NCBI RefSeq assembly: GCF_003473485.1
Contig: NC_053047.1
Coordinates: forward strand, 7,951,001-8,015,000
Direction of reading: 5' to 3'
From: Medicago truncatula
Taxonomy: Eukaryota > Streptophyta > Magnoliopsida > Fabales > Fabaceae
DNA length: 64,000 bases
Below, piece by piece: positions 54,352-64,000 of the stretch. Under the pieces are notes generated by a model. That model was given only the letters and a program-made list of their open reading frames with translations. It had not been told where the DNA came from and did no database searches. A program made the position numbers and the translations under genes. Positions within the stretch are counted from its first letter, which is position 1. Every line of letters begins with the position of its first letter.

Positions 54352-55310
54352 GATGCTTGTATTATAATTGTTATCTCTTCAAGCTTTACAAGTTTTGTTG
54401 GTGTGAGTAAGCCTTTGCCGATTATGCTGTTATATACACAAATTATATAAAATTGTTAAAATTTATTTCTAATAAAAATAAATATTATTTAGTCAACCCT
54501 TTACTCAATTAAGTCAAATCTATAATATTAAATTAAAACATCGGAACTTATATACTATTAAGTCAAACCTTTGTTCCAAAATACACGTTACAATTTATCA
54601 CTCAATTAAGTCAAACCTTTGTTCCTAAATACATGTTACAGTTTATCACTCCACACATGTCAATGCACAACTTAGAATATTACTATCTTTAGTTATCTGT
54701 AATAAAAAAGTATAAAAAGTTGATATTTTAAAAATATTCATTGAGCCAAAGTAGGGGAACTTATATACTATTACTTGTCATTATATATTAGTAAAAATAT
54801 ATGGTCAAAGTAGGTTGTCTATATATATTATGTATAAAGGATGTATACTGTTTGTAATTTTATACTTATTAGCACAATAAGAAGAGAGGTCATTCGGGCA
54901 CCAAGTGCCTGTCTAAAAGGTATAAACACTAGTCTTAATAATGCATATGGTAAAACTATGACATGAACGAAGGGAGTATAGTATACTAGCGTGCAAATTG
55001 GCACTCCATTGCCAACAGTGTCAAATAGCTTAGTGACTAAAGCTCAAACATTTAAATGTAGAGAAGTGGGATGTTCGGGATTCGAACATTGACCCCTACG
55101 TATCCTTATCCTTATCCTTGTCCTTATCCTTATTATATAATCCATCTTAACATTGCAAACCTTATTTCCTAACCCTACCCTATTTTTTGTGTGCCAATTT
55201 TGCCTTAATTACTTATATTATTGTTCCAACTAACTATCACACATTAGAGTACAAATTTGAATTTTAAATGTTCCCCCAATAATCCTTTAGGGTTAAGTCT
55301 TTACATGTAT
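54352..55310. other. Intergenic; promoter side of copy 2 and SINE-like piece
   Basis: TTAAGTCAAACCTTTGTTCC recurs at about 54570 and 54610. A Stowaway-like end (GAACGAAGGGAGTATA) lies at about 54967-54982. Around 55027-55100 a tRNA-like stretch (TAGCTTAGTGACTAAAGC, then GGGATTCGAACATTGACC) followed by CCTTATCC repeats suggests a SINE relic. Confidence 0.35.
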
Positions 55311-55553
55311 CTTATCTTGCATTAAATGATGTTATATTTCCCATTCACAAATTAATATGTTTTCTTCATCCCACTTAATTGTATTAATGCAACCTTATCT
55401 TGCATTAAATGATGTTATATTACCCACGCATAAATTCATATGCTTCCTTCATCCCACCTAATTGCATTAATGCAACCTTATCTTGCATTAAATGATGTTA
55501 TATTTCCCATGCACAAATTCATATGTTTCCTTTATCTCACCTAATTGCATTGT
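55311..55553 (+). repeat. 83-bp tandem repeat, three copies
   Basis: Copies start at 55311, 55394 and 55477 with CTTATCTTGCATTAAATG. The third ends early. The frame at 55492-55707 begins in the repeat and is not a convincing gene. Confidence 0.9.
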
Positions 55554-58102
55554 AAATGACAAACTTTTAACATCATATGCTTCCAAAACTCATTGGAAAC
55601 ACACTATCTCATTGAAAATGCACTATCTCATTCTCTTCAATTTCCAAGGAAAAAATAACATACAACTTCTATCTCTGCACATATCTCATACCTTCTCTCT
55701 CAATTGATCTTCATTCATCTTCTTGAATGCTCTCTCTCTCTCTCACACAATTTTTATATTATTGTTCTCTCATAGGCCAAACTGTTCAGTCTTCTTCCTC
55801 TGCGCAAGCTTCTCCATTGTTATCTCCTTCGGCTCCAGTCACTGTCGCCTCATGGTTTGTGTTCTTTCATTCCATTATTCTATAATCTTTCTCTTTGATC
55901 TTTGCTCTCTCTCTCTCTCTCTATTTATTCCTTCTCATTTGAATTGAATTGATCCAACCAAGACTCATATTATCATATCATCCAAGGAATCGGTGATGGT
56001 GCTTTTGTTTCCTTTGGTTTTGACCACTTCTAATCTCTTTTAACAACTTCTTTTAAATCTCCTTTGTTTCCTAGGATTTTACCAATCTCTTTTATTTTCT
56101 GGGATATGCATATTCACTATCGAGAGCCCATGAATTTGTGGTCGAGTACTACCTATCCACACCACATCCATATCAAGGACGAAGATCGATATAAGAGTAG
56201 TAACAATTTTGATTTAAGGATCCAGGAGACCTTTTGTTTAAATTTTCACCAATTCGGTTTCATATTGGAGTTTCACCAACTATATATGTTTTGTAGTTAA
56301 TTTTATGAATATATATAGTTGAATTTTTATGCTAACTTGCAAAGATTATTTGAAGTTTTCAAATTGGAATCATAATTTCAATACTCAGTTTTGTCTATTC
56401 TCTATTGAAGTTTACTTAGAGTTTTCAATACTCAGTGTAGGATGTTTTAAGGAGCCAGGGGACCTTTTGTTTATTGGATGGAATGAATGCTAGCAAAACT
56501 TTAACAAATATGTCTTCCTATCATTAGTTAAGAGATCCTTCCTTTTTTTTAAACTTTGACTCTTTGTTTGGTTTGGTCTCCTTTTCAATGTGCTTATGTA
56601 GATTAACATGATCGTAAATGTTCTCGGTTGGCCTTCCATTAACTTCCTTCTTTCCACCCCTTGAAAAGGTTTTTAAGAAGATATATGTTTCTATCACTTT
56701 TAGCTATGATCATGTTATGGAGCCTGTTCTTGATAACTTTTTTGTTGAGTACTCCCTCCGTTCTTTTTTAAGTGTCTTTTTAGAGTGAATTTTTTGTTCC
56801 TATTTAACTCTTCTTGATATTTTATAGGTACGATTTTTCAATTACTCTTATCTTTTTTAATAAAATTAATTAATTCTATTTATTAGAAGATATGTTTTGG
56901 ATGTCTCGTTTTTCAAATATTTATTTGGAGGTAGACTTATTCATGGAAAAGGCTCTAACTCGATCTCATACTTGAAAAGCTATTCTCAAAGTCTTGAACC
57001 TATGCAGTGAGGTTTACTTTCAAGATTGAAGATGGAAACACTAACATGTGGTTTAGATCATGGGTTTTAAAACAACCCTGCCTCAACTTATTTTTCCCCA
57101 TTTCATTTTAATCCCTTAATTTACAAATATCAACATTTATTAATTATATGTTTCTATATAATTTTTTGTCACTTCTATTATATTAAAAAATAATCTATCT
57201 TTTCAATTGATAACAATTTTTCAAATGTTTCAACCTAATATTGTGAAATTATTTCTATCGGTCACCATATTATATATTTATGTGAATTATTTTTATTTTG
57301 AGGGAAATATTTATGTGAATTATTAATTAGTTGACTAAAATATTTTTAATGTGTATTATAATCAAACCCCTGCAACGACGGGCTTCCTCCTAGTAATATA
57401 CTATTATGCAGAACCTCTTTTATTCCCCATTCTTCTTTGCTGGTAGTTTCACATGTTGATGGTTTAACTCTTTTTCCCATTTCAAATCGATAATGGTTCA
57501 AAACAGAAAGCTATTATCATACAAATTGAAATATGGAAAGAACTAACAATAAGAGAAGGGACGAGAAAATCCAAAGTTGATGCTTAATGGAAAATCTCAA
57601 AACCACATGAAAAACAATATCTGAACATTGAAGAAGTTTATTAAATAAATATATCTAGTACATACATTATTATAACAAAAGAAGAGGGACAAAGTTTGAA
57701 ACAAAAACTTGTAAAATTAGAGTTGTCCAGCAAAATCGCCAAAGCTTCGTGTTAGATATAAAACTTTTAATGACTCCTCTCTCCAGAAAATTTCTCTTGG
57801 CCTCTCTACATCTAACCTTTCTACGGACGCATCTCCCCGCTTAAGTTTAAAGCATATTTTTTCCAATGTAGACTACATGAGTGGTGGTGCGATGAGAATC
57901 ACCATTCGCACCACCGTTGACCCTATTTCCAGATCTTCAACAGGCTTCAACTTCGGTTCCTGATAGGCATACAACTTCACACTTCACATTGGATGTCGCA
58001 ATATCTAATTTAAGCCCCATGATCTTGTCCTCTACCTCACCATACTCCTATTTATTCTCTCTTTTATCAAAATTCCCATCCACCCTTCCGAGGGACCATT
58101 TC
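55554..58102. other. Intergenic, no gene recognised
   Basis: CT microsatellites lie at about 55728-55744 and 55906-55922. The frames at 55723-56300 have no domain. A Stowaway-like end (ACTCCCTCCGTTC) lies at about 56751. The rest is AT-rich sequence in which I see nothing. Confidence 0.35.
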
Positions 58103-58900
58103 TCAAACTTCTTTCAATAACATAATTAAATTCTTTATTAGCAAGCCAATAATTATGAGACGGAATTTCTCAAGACCCCAATCATGGTAATAATAACGAT
58201 TTACAATTGGGATATGATCCGATAAATCTCTATTCAACTCCCAAACACTTGAGTCCCCCAATTCTAGTAGCCATTGATGGGAAATCAAGACTCTATGACA
58301 AAGTTTTACAACTTGAGAGTTTACCTCAACTCGTTTTAGCTATGTAAACTCGAATCGTAAACTCGTATTTAAAATTACAAGTAATATATTTGAATGATTT
58401 CAAAACAATCAATAATAACAAGCTTCTGAATGCATTCCCTAAAATTCAATGTATGTCATTCTCACGCATTGGCGTAGCTTCTGTACATAACAAGCATGAA
58501 AAAACCGAGTTATGTTAACCGTAAAGGCAACATTTCAACACCTTGGGATTAAAAAAATAATTTGGATTTTGAAAGAAAATGAGACAAAAAAAAAAAACCA
58601 AAAATAAAAAAATAAAAAAAATTCAAAGGTAAACTCGGACGAGTTTACTCCGAGTTTACACGAGTTTACCGAGTTTAACACGTGTTAACTCGGTCAAACT
58701 TTCCGATTTCACCAAAAACCGAGTTTACCTCCGACTTAACACGTTTTTGCCACCTAAAAACGTAAACTCGGACGAGTTTACGTGTTAACACTCGATTTGT
58801 GGAACAGTGACTCTATCAATCCGACTCAAGCATTCTCTAACCTTCCTTACCGACACCCTCGCCCCAATCATCCTCTAACATTCCAACAGCATACTATCAT
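58103..58900 (-). pseudogene. L1-type LINE endonuclease relic, split by an insertion
   Basis: Read on the minus strand, an ATG at 58900 begins MIVCCWNVRG, the usual start of plant LINE ORF2 endonucleases, followed by a stop and a broken VRECLSRI-like segment to about 58817. After the insertion at 58297-58808 it resumes as WLLELGDSSVWELNRDLSDH, with the conserved SDH of the endonuclease, then WGLEKFR. Most of the middle and all of the reverse transcriptase are missing. Confidence 0.7.
58297..58808. mobile_element. Insertion with 8-bp target duplication (hAT-like), GAGTTTAC-rich
   Basis: The 8-mer GACTCTAT flanks it at 58289-58296 and 58809-58816, within the LINE relic. Both ends of the body are rich in GAGTTTAC and GTAAACTC, giving an inverted layout. 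The 8-bp duplication fits hAT; the terminal bases are not clearly hAT-like. Confidence 0.6.
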
Positions 58901-60450
58901 TAATCACTTGCTTCTTCAAACAAAACGTTGAGCACTTCATCCCTTTCTTCTTCCAAAGTATCCTTTGAATTTTCCTCTAGGCTGAGAAGCCTGTGATATG
59001 TTTCTCATTACTTGTGACTCATAAATTCCTTCCAATGTTAAAACGTCATTTTGTTTCAATTTGTTTATTTTTAATATTTATGTTTGGCATACCATAACAA
59101 TCTTCCTCCGTTAAAACTAAATGACGTATTTGCCACCCTAACATTGGTTGAGGCGTCAAGCTTCCATTATTTTTCTAATTTTGTTTATTTTTCAGGTATT
59201 TTTATTCAGTAAAAAATGCAACAAAAAAAAAAAGTGAAATGATGGACCAAAAAAAAAGAGAAAAAAAAATCAAAAGTCCACATCAATTTTTTTTTTTTAA
59301 TAACTTGTATTTGTCAGATGTCAGTTGTGTCAGTTCTCAGTTTGATTCTCTTTTATTGTAACTTTAATTGTTTGTTTGTTTACTATTAATGAATTTTCTT
59401 GTTTCTTGATATTTTCCAGTTTGATAACAGTTTGTTTCATCAATGATGACATCAAATTTTATAAGGAGTGACTTGATATTTCAAAGGCGAAGTGTACCGC
59501 ATATGTGATAGGTAGCCACAAATACCAGAAATCTAACACTGTAAGGCTCATGGCTGAATGTTATTTTTCAATTTACTTATATAGAGTGTTCCGTGCAACT
59601 ACATTTCTAGAACTTTCATTGTTTCTTTACTGTTGATTGATCTTTGTCATATTCACACTGAGACAAAAGTGGTTGGTGTTGTAAGCCTTTTGAAGCCTAC
59701 CCTTAGTTTAATTGAAATATATCCTTTTTGAAAGCCAATTTGAGCCGGTCGGTTTAGATCCTTTGTTCGGTGACAAACTAAATCTTAAGCCTAGAGACTT
59801 TTAGAAAATAACCCAAAATGTTATATTTGAGTTAGGCTATGTAGGGTGTTGCTAAACAATAAGTTTGGGGTTGCTTTCAAAATTTTCAACCAACTAAGTT
59901 TGGGGTCGGGGTACTAGAGAACAAAGAACAAAGCATACAAAAAAAAAAAATACACATAAAAATGGTGTATTCAAAAACAAAAATAGAATGAATAGCAAAG
60001 GGGACAAAAAATGAAAAATCTGAGTGATTTCAAACTTGATTTCCCGATAGTTATAAATGTTCTCTAGTACTTTTACAATTGTTGTTTCAAGGGTAAATGA
60101 GGGAATAATCCGTGTTTCAAATTTGTAGGAGTGCCTAACTCAAATTTTGTGTAGCCTAGTTATCCAAATATTGTCCGTAGGAGTGCCTACTTATTCAAAG
60201 TGTGTATTGACATTGATTTTGATTGACGTTTAGAAACTTTTCAAGCATATGGTAATATGTAGACTTGCATGTCGACTTTGTGAAACCCTTATCAAATTTT
60301 TGCGTGGAGTTGTGAATGATGGATGCAAGCAAGTCAAACTGACTCATCATATGGCTAGTAGGGAGATAAACTTTAAGGTTACCATTGGTTGGTAAGCTGT
60401 TACTGTCATTTTTTATTTAACAAGTTTGTTTCTTGAGGACAAGTAACAGT
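58901..60450 (+). other. Probable internal debris of an LTR retrotransposon
   Basis: No frame survives. Phrases such as CTAAGTTTGGGGTCGGGGTA (about 59895) and TTCTTGAGGACAAGTAACAG (60430) are typical of the region before the 3' LTR of Athila-like elements. Inference only. Confidence 0.4.
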
Positions 60451-60899
60451 TTAAGTTTGAGGTTGTGATGACAGTCAGTCATACACTATTTTTATAGTCA
60501 TATTTAAATAAGTTTTTGGTCTATTTTTATTAGTTTAGTATTTAATTTAGAGTCATTTTAAATAAATTTTTATTTTAATTTATTGAGTCAAATAGTGTAT
60601 TTTTATCTATTATCAGATGAAATTTGTGCAACACAATCTTTGTTCTAAATGTTTTCAACAAAAAAGGTTCAATGCATGGTTCTCTTGAGCTAGATATCAA
60701 ATTTCACTAAAGATCATATAAATTTGATGTGTCGGGAATGGAAGACCATAAAATGTGTTGACAATGACTAATCTCTATGTGAAACCAAATTATTGGATTT
60801 TGAAATAATATCGAGCTCCTTGACAAATAAATAACTTGAACCAAATGACTAACATATTTTGTTTTTCTTTTTTTGGTAAAGAGACAATTTGTGTACGGA

Positions 60900-61135
60900 A
60901 AATGTTGCACCACATATGTGGAAAACACTTGGGTGACATTGAAGTGCCAATGTCATGTGATATTGGCCAACTACAATGTTACAAGTGTACAAAAAGACAA
61001 AAATTTCTTGTAAGTGAGAGAGAAGAAAGCCATGATTTTTATTTTGTACACGTGTGATATTGTAGTTGGCAAATGCCACATAACATTGACACCCCAATGT
61101 CGCCAAGTTTTTTCCATATAGGTGTGGTCACAAGC
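60900..61135. mobile_element. Foldback MITE
   Basis: Arms of at least 66 bp (about 60930-60996 and 61043-61107) are inverses sharing TGGGTGACATTG or TTGGCGACATTG, GCCAACTACAAT and GTGTACAAAA. Weaker inverted similarity extends outward by about 30 bases on each side. No target duplication was fixed. Confidence 0.7.
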
Positions 61136-62556
61136 GCACAAAAAACTTCTATCTTGCTATTATTAGTTGGTATGGTCATATACGTTGCTTCCTCTCTTAA
61201 ATTTAATTCAATCGGAAATCATGTTGTTCCTCATCACCTAAAAAGTCATATCTACAATACGATAAATAGTCGTCACTTCTTTAGGTTTATGTACACGTTG
61301 ATATCGTTATTAAAGTGGAGACTTAGACTTTCACATGTAATTCAAAAGAGTCATGTTTGAAATTCCTTAATGGTTATTTAAATGAACAAATTTCAAACAT
61401 GAAGCGTAGAAGTTAACCACATACCCTAATTTTCTCTAATTGATTAAAGAAATTAGGGTAAAGATCACATGCAATGGTTCATACTAGAGCTAGTCATAAG
61501 CTTCCAACTCTATTCTATGGTTAAATCACACATGCTAGGTATGTCGCACTTCCTGGTGCGTGAAGGCAATAAAAAGTACGAAACATCTGAAAATTAAACA
61601 TAGCTAATATCATAACTAAATAAAAGACTTGCATTCAACAAATAAATAGAAATTCATTTTAGAATTCTAATCAATGAATTTTTAATTACTCATGATAACA
61701 AAAAGACATAATACAAAAGAAATGAAACATACTCTTGTGACAAAACGGAGGATGATTGAGACTCCCACTTGATGCTCATAACGATTGCCCTCCTCTTAAA
61801 CTACCAACTTCTGAATGAATGTTATTGTGCAGAATACAACTCAAAATTAGTTGTCTATTGCGGTTACAGCTCAAAATTCCCACATTACTCTTCGCTGCCG
61901 TTTGACTACTATTAATTTTGGATTACTTCCCATCTCTTGAGTGTGCATTTTGTAACACCAGCAAAATCCCCTCCATTAATTCCGCAGTTGACCTTTTTAG
62001 AAATATTATTTGTCTGCAATTTGCATGATGTGGTCGAGTGTTTTTTGGTAGGGCTAGAGAAAGATTGAACAGTTGGCGATTTGGTAATTGTTTTTCGGAT
62101 ACTTTTTAAATCGATTGATTAAAAAATACTCAAATGACAATTAACTACCGTTTAACATGTTTTAGGTATTTATGAGCATTTCTTAAGTGTTTATATTGAA
62201 CAATCTTCTTACATTTGCTCAAGTGTATGGCCTTTTGCTACCTATGAGTTTTTTTTGGGGCAATTAGTTTTTTTTTTTTTTTAAAAATCAAAGTAGTTTA
62301 TCTAACTCGAAAGAATCGAACTTAAGATTTTGAGAAGAAAATTCTCCAAAGTTTTAAGCAACCACTATCAGGCCAATCTAAAGAGGTTGTTTTAGGGCGA
62401 TTAGTTAACACAGAATGTATATAAATATGATACGATGCTATGTAGGACATAAAAAAAATAAAGTCAACGTAACATTTCTTTTCATTTCTATTATTCACAT
62501 GTCTTGCACTCCATTTCAATGCATTAATTTTTCAAATTAACCACTATAAGAACACC
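61136..62556. other. Intergenic, no gene recognised
   Basis: AT-rich sequence without a convincing frame. About 62300-62375 has tRNA-like phrases (GAATCGAACTTAAG) that may be a SINE relic. The last 50 bases could be the promoter side of the P450 fragment. Confidence 0.35.
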
Positions 62557-62941
62557 ATGATAGCTCTCTTATCAAAAATCATGCGAAACATCTATACTCC
62601 CTCAAAAATGGATATTTTCCTTTCGCAACCAATAAATACAGTACTAGCAATACTTTTAGTACTTCTATACAACATATGGAAGATCAAAAAACCTAGTAAC
62701 AAATTCAAGGGTATGAAACCACCAGAACCATTATTTGCATTACCATTAATAGGTCAGCTCCATCTACTAGGAAAATAAATCTCTCTTGCAAGAAACTTTG
62801 CTTCATTTTCTGACAAATATGGTCCTATCTTCCAAATCCGTTTAGGAGCATGCCCTGCACTTATTATTTCCAACCAAAATGCAATCAAACAATGTTTCAC
62901 CACAAATGACAAAATCTTAGCCTCAAAACCAAAATGAAGCC
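62557..62941 (+). pseudogene. Cytochrome P450 5' fragment, CYP82-like
   Basis: The frame begins with a membrane anchor (MDIFLSQPINTVLAILLVLL from 62608, or MIALLSK from 62557), then the proline-rich hinge KPPEPLFALPLIGQLHLLG. A TAA follows at 62776-62778 where a sense codon is expected. The same frame continues with LARNFASFSDKYGPIFQIRL, SNQNAIKQCFTTND and KILASKPK to a second stop at 62937. The order matches the start of CYP82-family P450s. The remaining 400 residues, including the heme-binding Cys region, are absent. It is truncated next to sequence that looks like an LTR. Confidence 0.85.
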
Positions 62942-63379
62942 GACGGTACCTTTAAATTATAATTTCTATTAAAAATAAATTTTCGGCGTGTAAATTGATT
63001 AGTTTTCAAACGAAGTTTTGAAGTTGTAAGGCGTACACGCGAAAGCGGTCGAATAGATTACAAAGTCAAAATTCGGTGTCCTACACACGAAAGTTGGCGA
63101 CCACTTTAATTTAATTCTTTTTACGTGCGAAAATATTGTCCTGTTACAATAATAAAATATAACTTAACAAGCACTCATGGTTGACACAAATTATATTCCG
63201 GACTCTCGTCATTTAAAGTAATTAAAAACAAGTTATTTTTCAAATTTTGCAACCAAATTAATTTGTATCGCCTTAGATAAACGACGTGATAATAGATAAC
63301 GGTACTTGACGTTGGTCCCTGTGGGATTCGACATCTTTTATACTGAAACGGATATTTCCGTGCACTTGCGCACCTATCA

Positions 63380-64000
63380 GTACAATCTTGACTTTGGAGT
63401 GGAGTTTGAAAATTTCTGCAAAATGCATCACCGTAATATGTTTAACACGTTGTCAATAATCTAACTGATATGCCTCGTGATACATTTGCTGTCAGAAATC
63501 AGAATCTTGTATTTATCCATCGGTAATATCCTTTGCTAAAACTTGAGACATCACGCTATACTCTCTGTTTTATGTATCTGAACCAAATACATCAATTTTA
63601 TTTGACTAAAGGGAGGTATCTATGTAAACTCGTGTATTTAGGTAGTGGCAGATGATATGATTTTCGGTTTTAATTTGGTAGGAAACCATGACTTTATAAT
63701 ATCTATAATATCCCTGTAAGCTTCAGATTTTAATTTGACAATCTCCATGTATGATATACTTATATCACAATTTATAGCTCTTTGTCCCTTTTAAAAAATG
63801 AGTTATGTATAGATCAAACCACCATCATCCACCTACAAACTCAACATTGTCTAACCAATTGAACTATACCTATTAAGTTAAGAAAAATTTATTTATTCAA
63901 TATTTACTTTGATATATTAAACTTCTTTTTTTATAAGATATTTTGATATATAAACTTAAAATATAAATTTTCAGATGAAATTTGTGCAACACAATCTTTG
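63380..64000. other. End of window, no gene; repeat of 60.6 kb at the edge
   Basis: No coding frame is seen. The last 30 bases (63971-64000) are identical to 60613-60642 and run off the window. Confidence 0.5.

Larger units (their letters stand above)
60450..63379 (+). mobile_element. Athila-like LTR borders with other DNA between
   Basis: At 60450-60470 TTAAGTTTGAGGTTGTGATG looks like a polypurine tract and LTR start. At 63310-63379 GTTGGTCCCTGTGGGATTCG, then GCACTTGCGCACCTATCA, looks like an Athila-type LTR end. The 2.9 kb between them holds a MITE and a P450 fragment. It may be one long LTR with inserted or captured DNA, or pieces of two. The family match is from memory. Confidence 0.4.

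Overview
This is AT-rich plant nuclear DNA. Gene content points to a legume, most likely of the Medicago/Trifolium/Pisum group: clustered F-box/LRR/FBD genes, a CYP82-type P450 relic and legume-style repeats. This is inferred from family knowledge, not from a search. About a quarter to a third of the window is recognisable genes or gene relics. The rest is introns, transposon relics and tandem repeats.

Layout. (1) 0.9-2.9 kb: an intronless ubiquitin-specific protease of the UBP20/21 type. (2) 4.1-12.5 kb, minus strand: a complete eight-exon gene for a peptidyl serine alpha-galactosyltransferase (SERGT1 type). Its two halves are an internal duplication with matching introns, and its introns hold several transposon relics and a broken copy of the end of exon 1. 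(3) 13-16 kb: no gene recognised; two foldback MITEs. (4) 16-30.5 kb: an F-box/LRR/FBD-like cluster with a frameshifted copy (17.6-19.7 kb), a four-exon intact copy (25.7-27.8 kb) and a two-exon intact copy on the minus strand (29.1-30.4 kb). A 3.5-kb Mutator-type element lies between the first two. It has 200-bp terminal inverted repeats, a perfect 9-bp target duplication, a PB1-like ORF and a GRF zinc-finger gene, but no transposase is visible. (5) 32.7-43.5 kb: decayed F-box material, including a copy split by an organellar insertion carrying a plastid-type tRNA-Cys, and several isolated FBD last exons. A solo LTR, a copia relic and LINE relics lie among them. (6) 45.8-54.4 kb: two duplicated small secreted cystatin-like genes on the minus strand, separated by LINE and LTR debris, a solo LTR and minisatellites. 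(7) 55-64 kb: repeats, a LINE relic with an insertion, an Athila-like LTR border, and a truncated P450 pseudogene.

The genes do not form a pathway. The protease and the F-box proteins both belong to the ubiquitin system, but nothing here shows that they act together. The notable biology is structural: repeated Mutator-type insertions with 9-bp target duplications, birth and decay of F-box genes, and fragment capture. Exon boundaries were placed by GT/AG sites, reading phase and comparison between the copies in this window. They have not been tested against transcripts.
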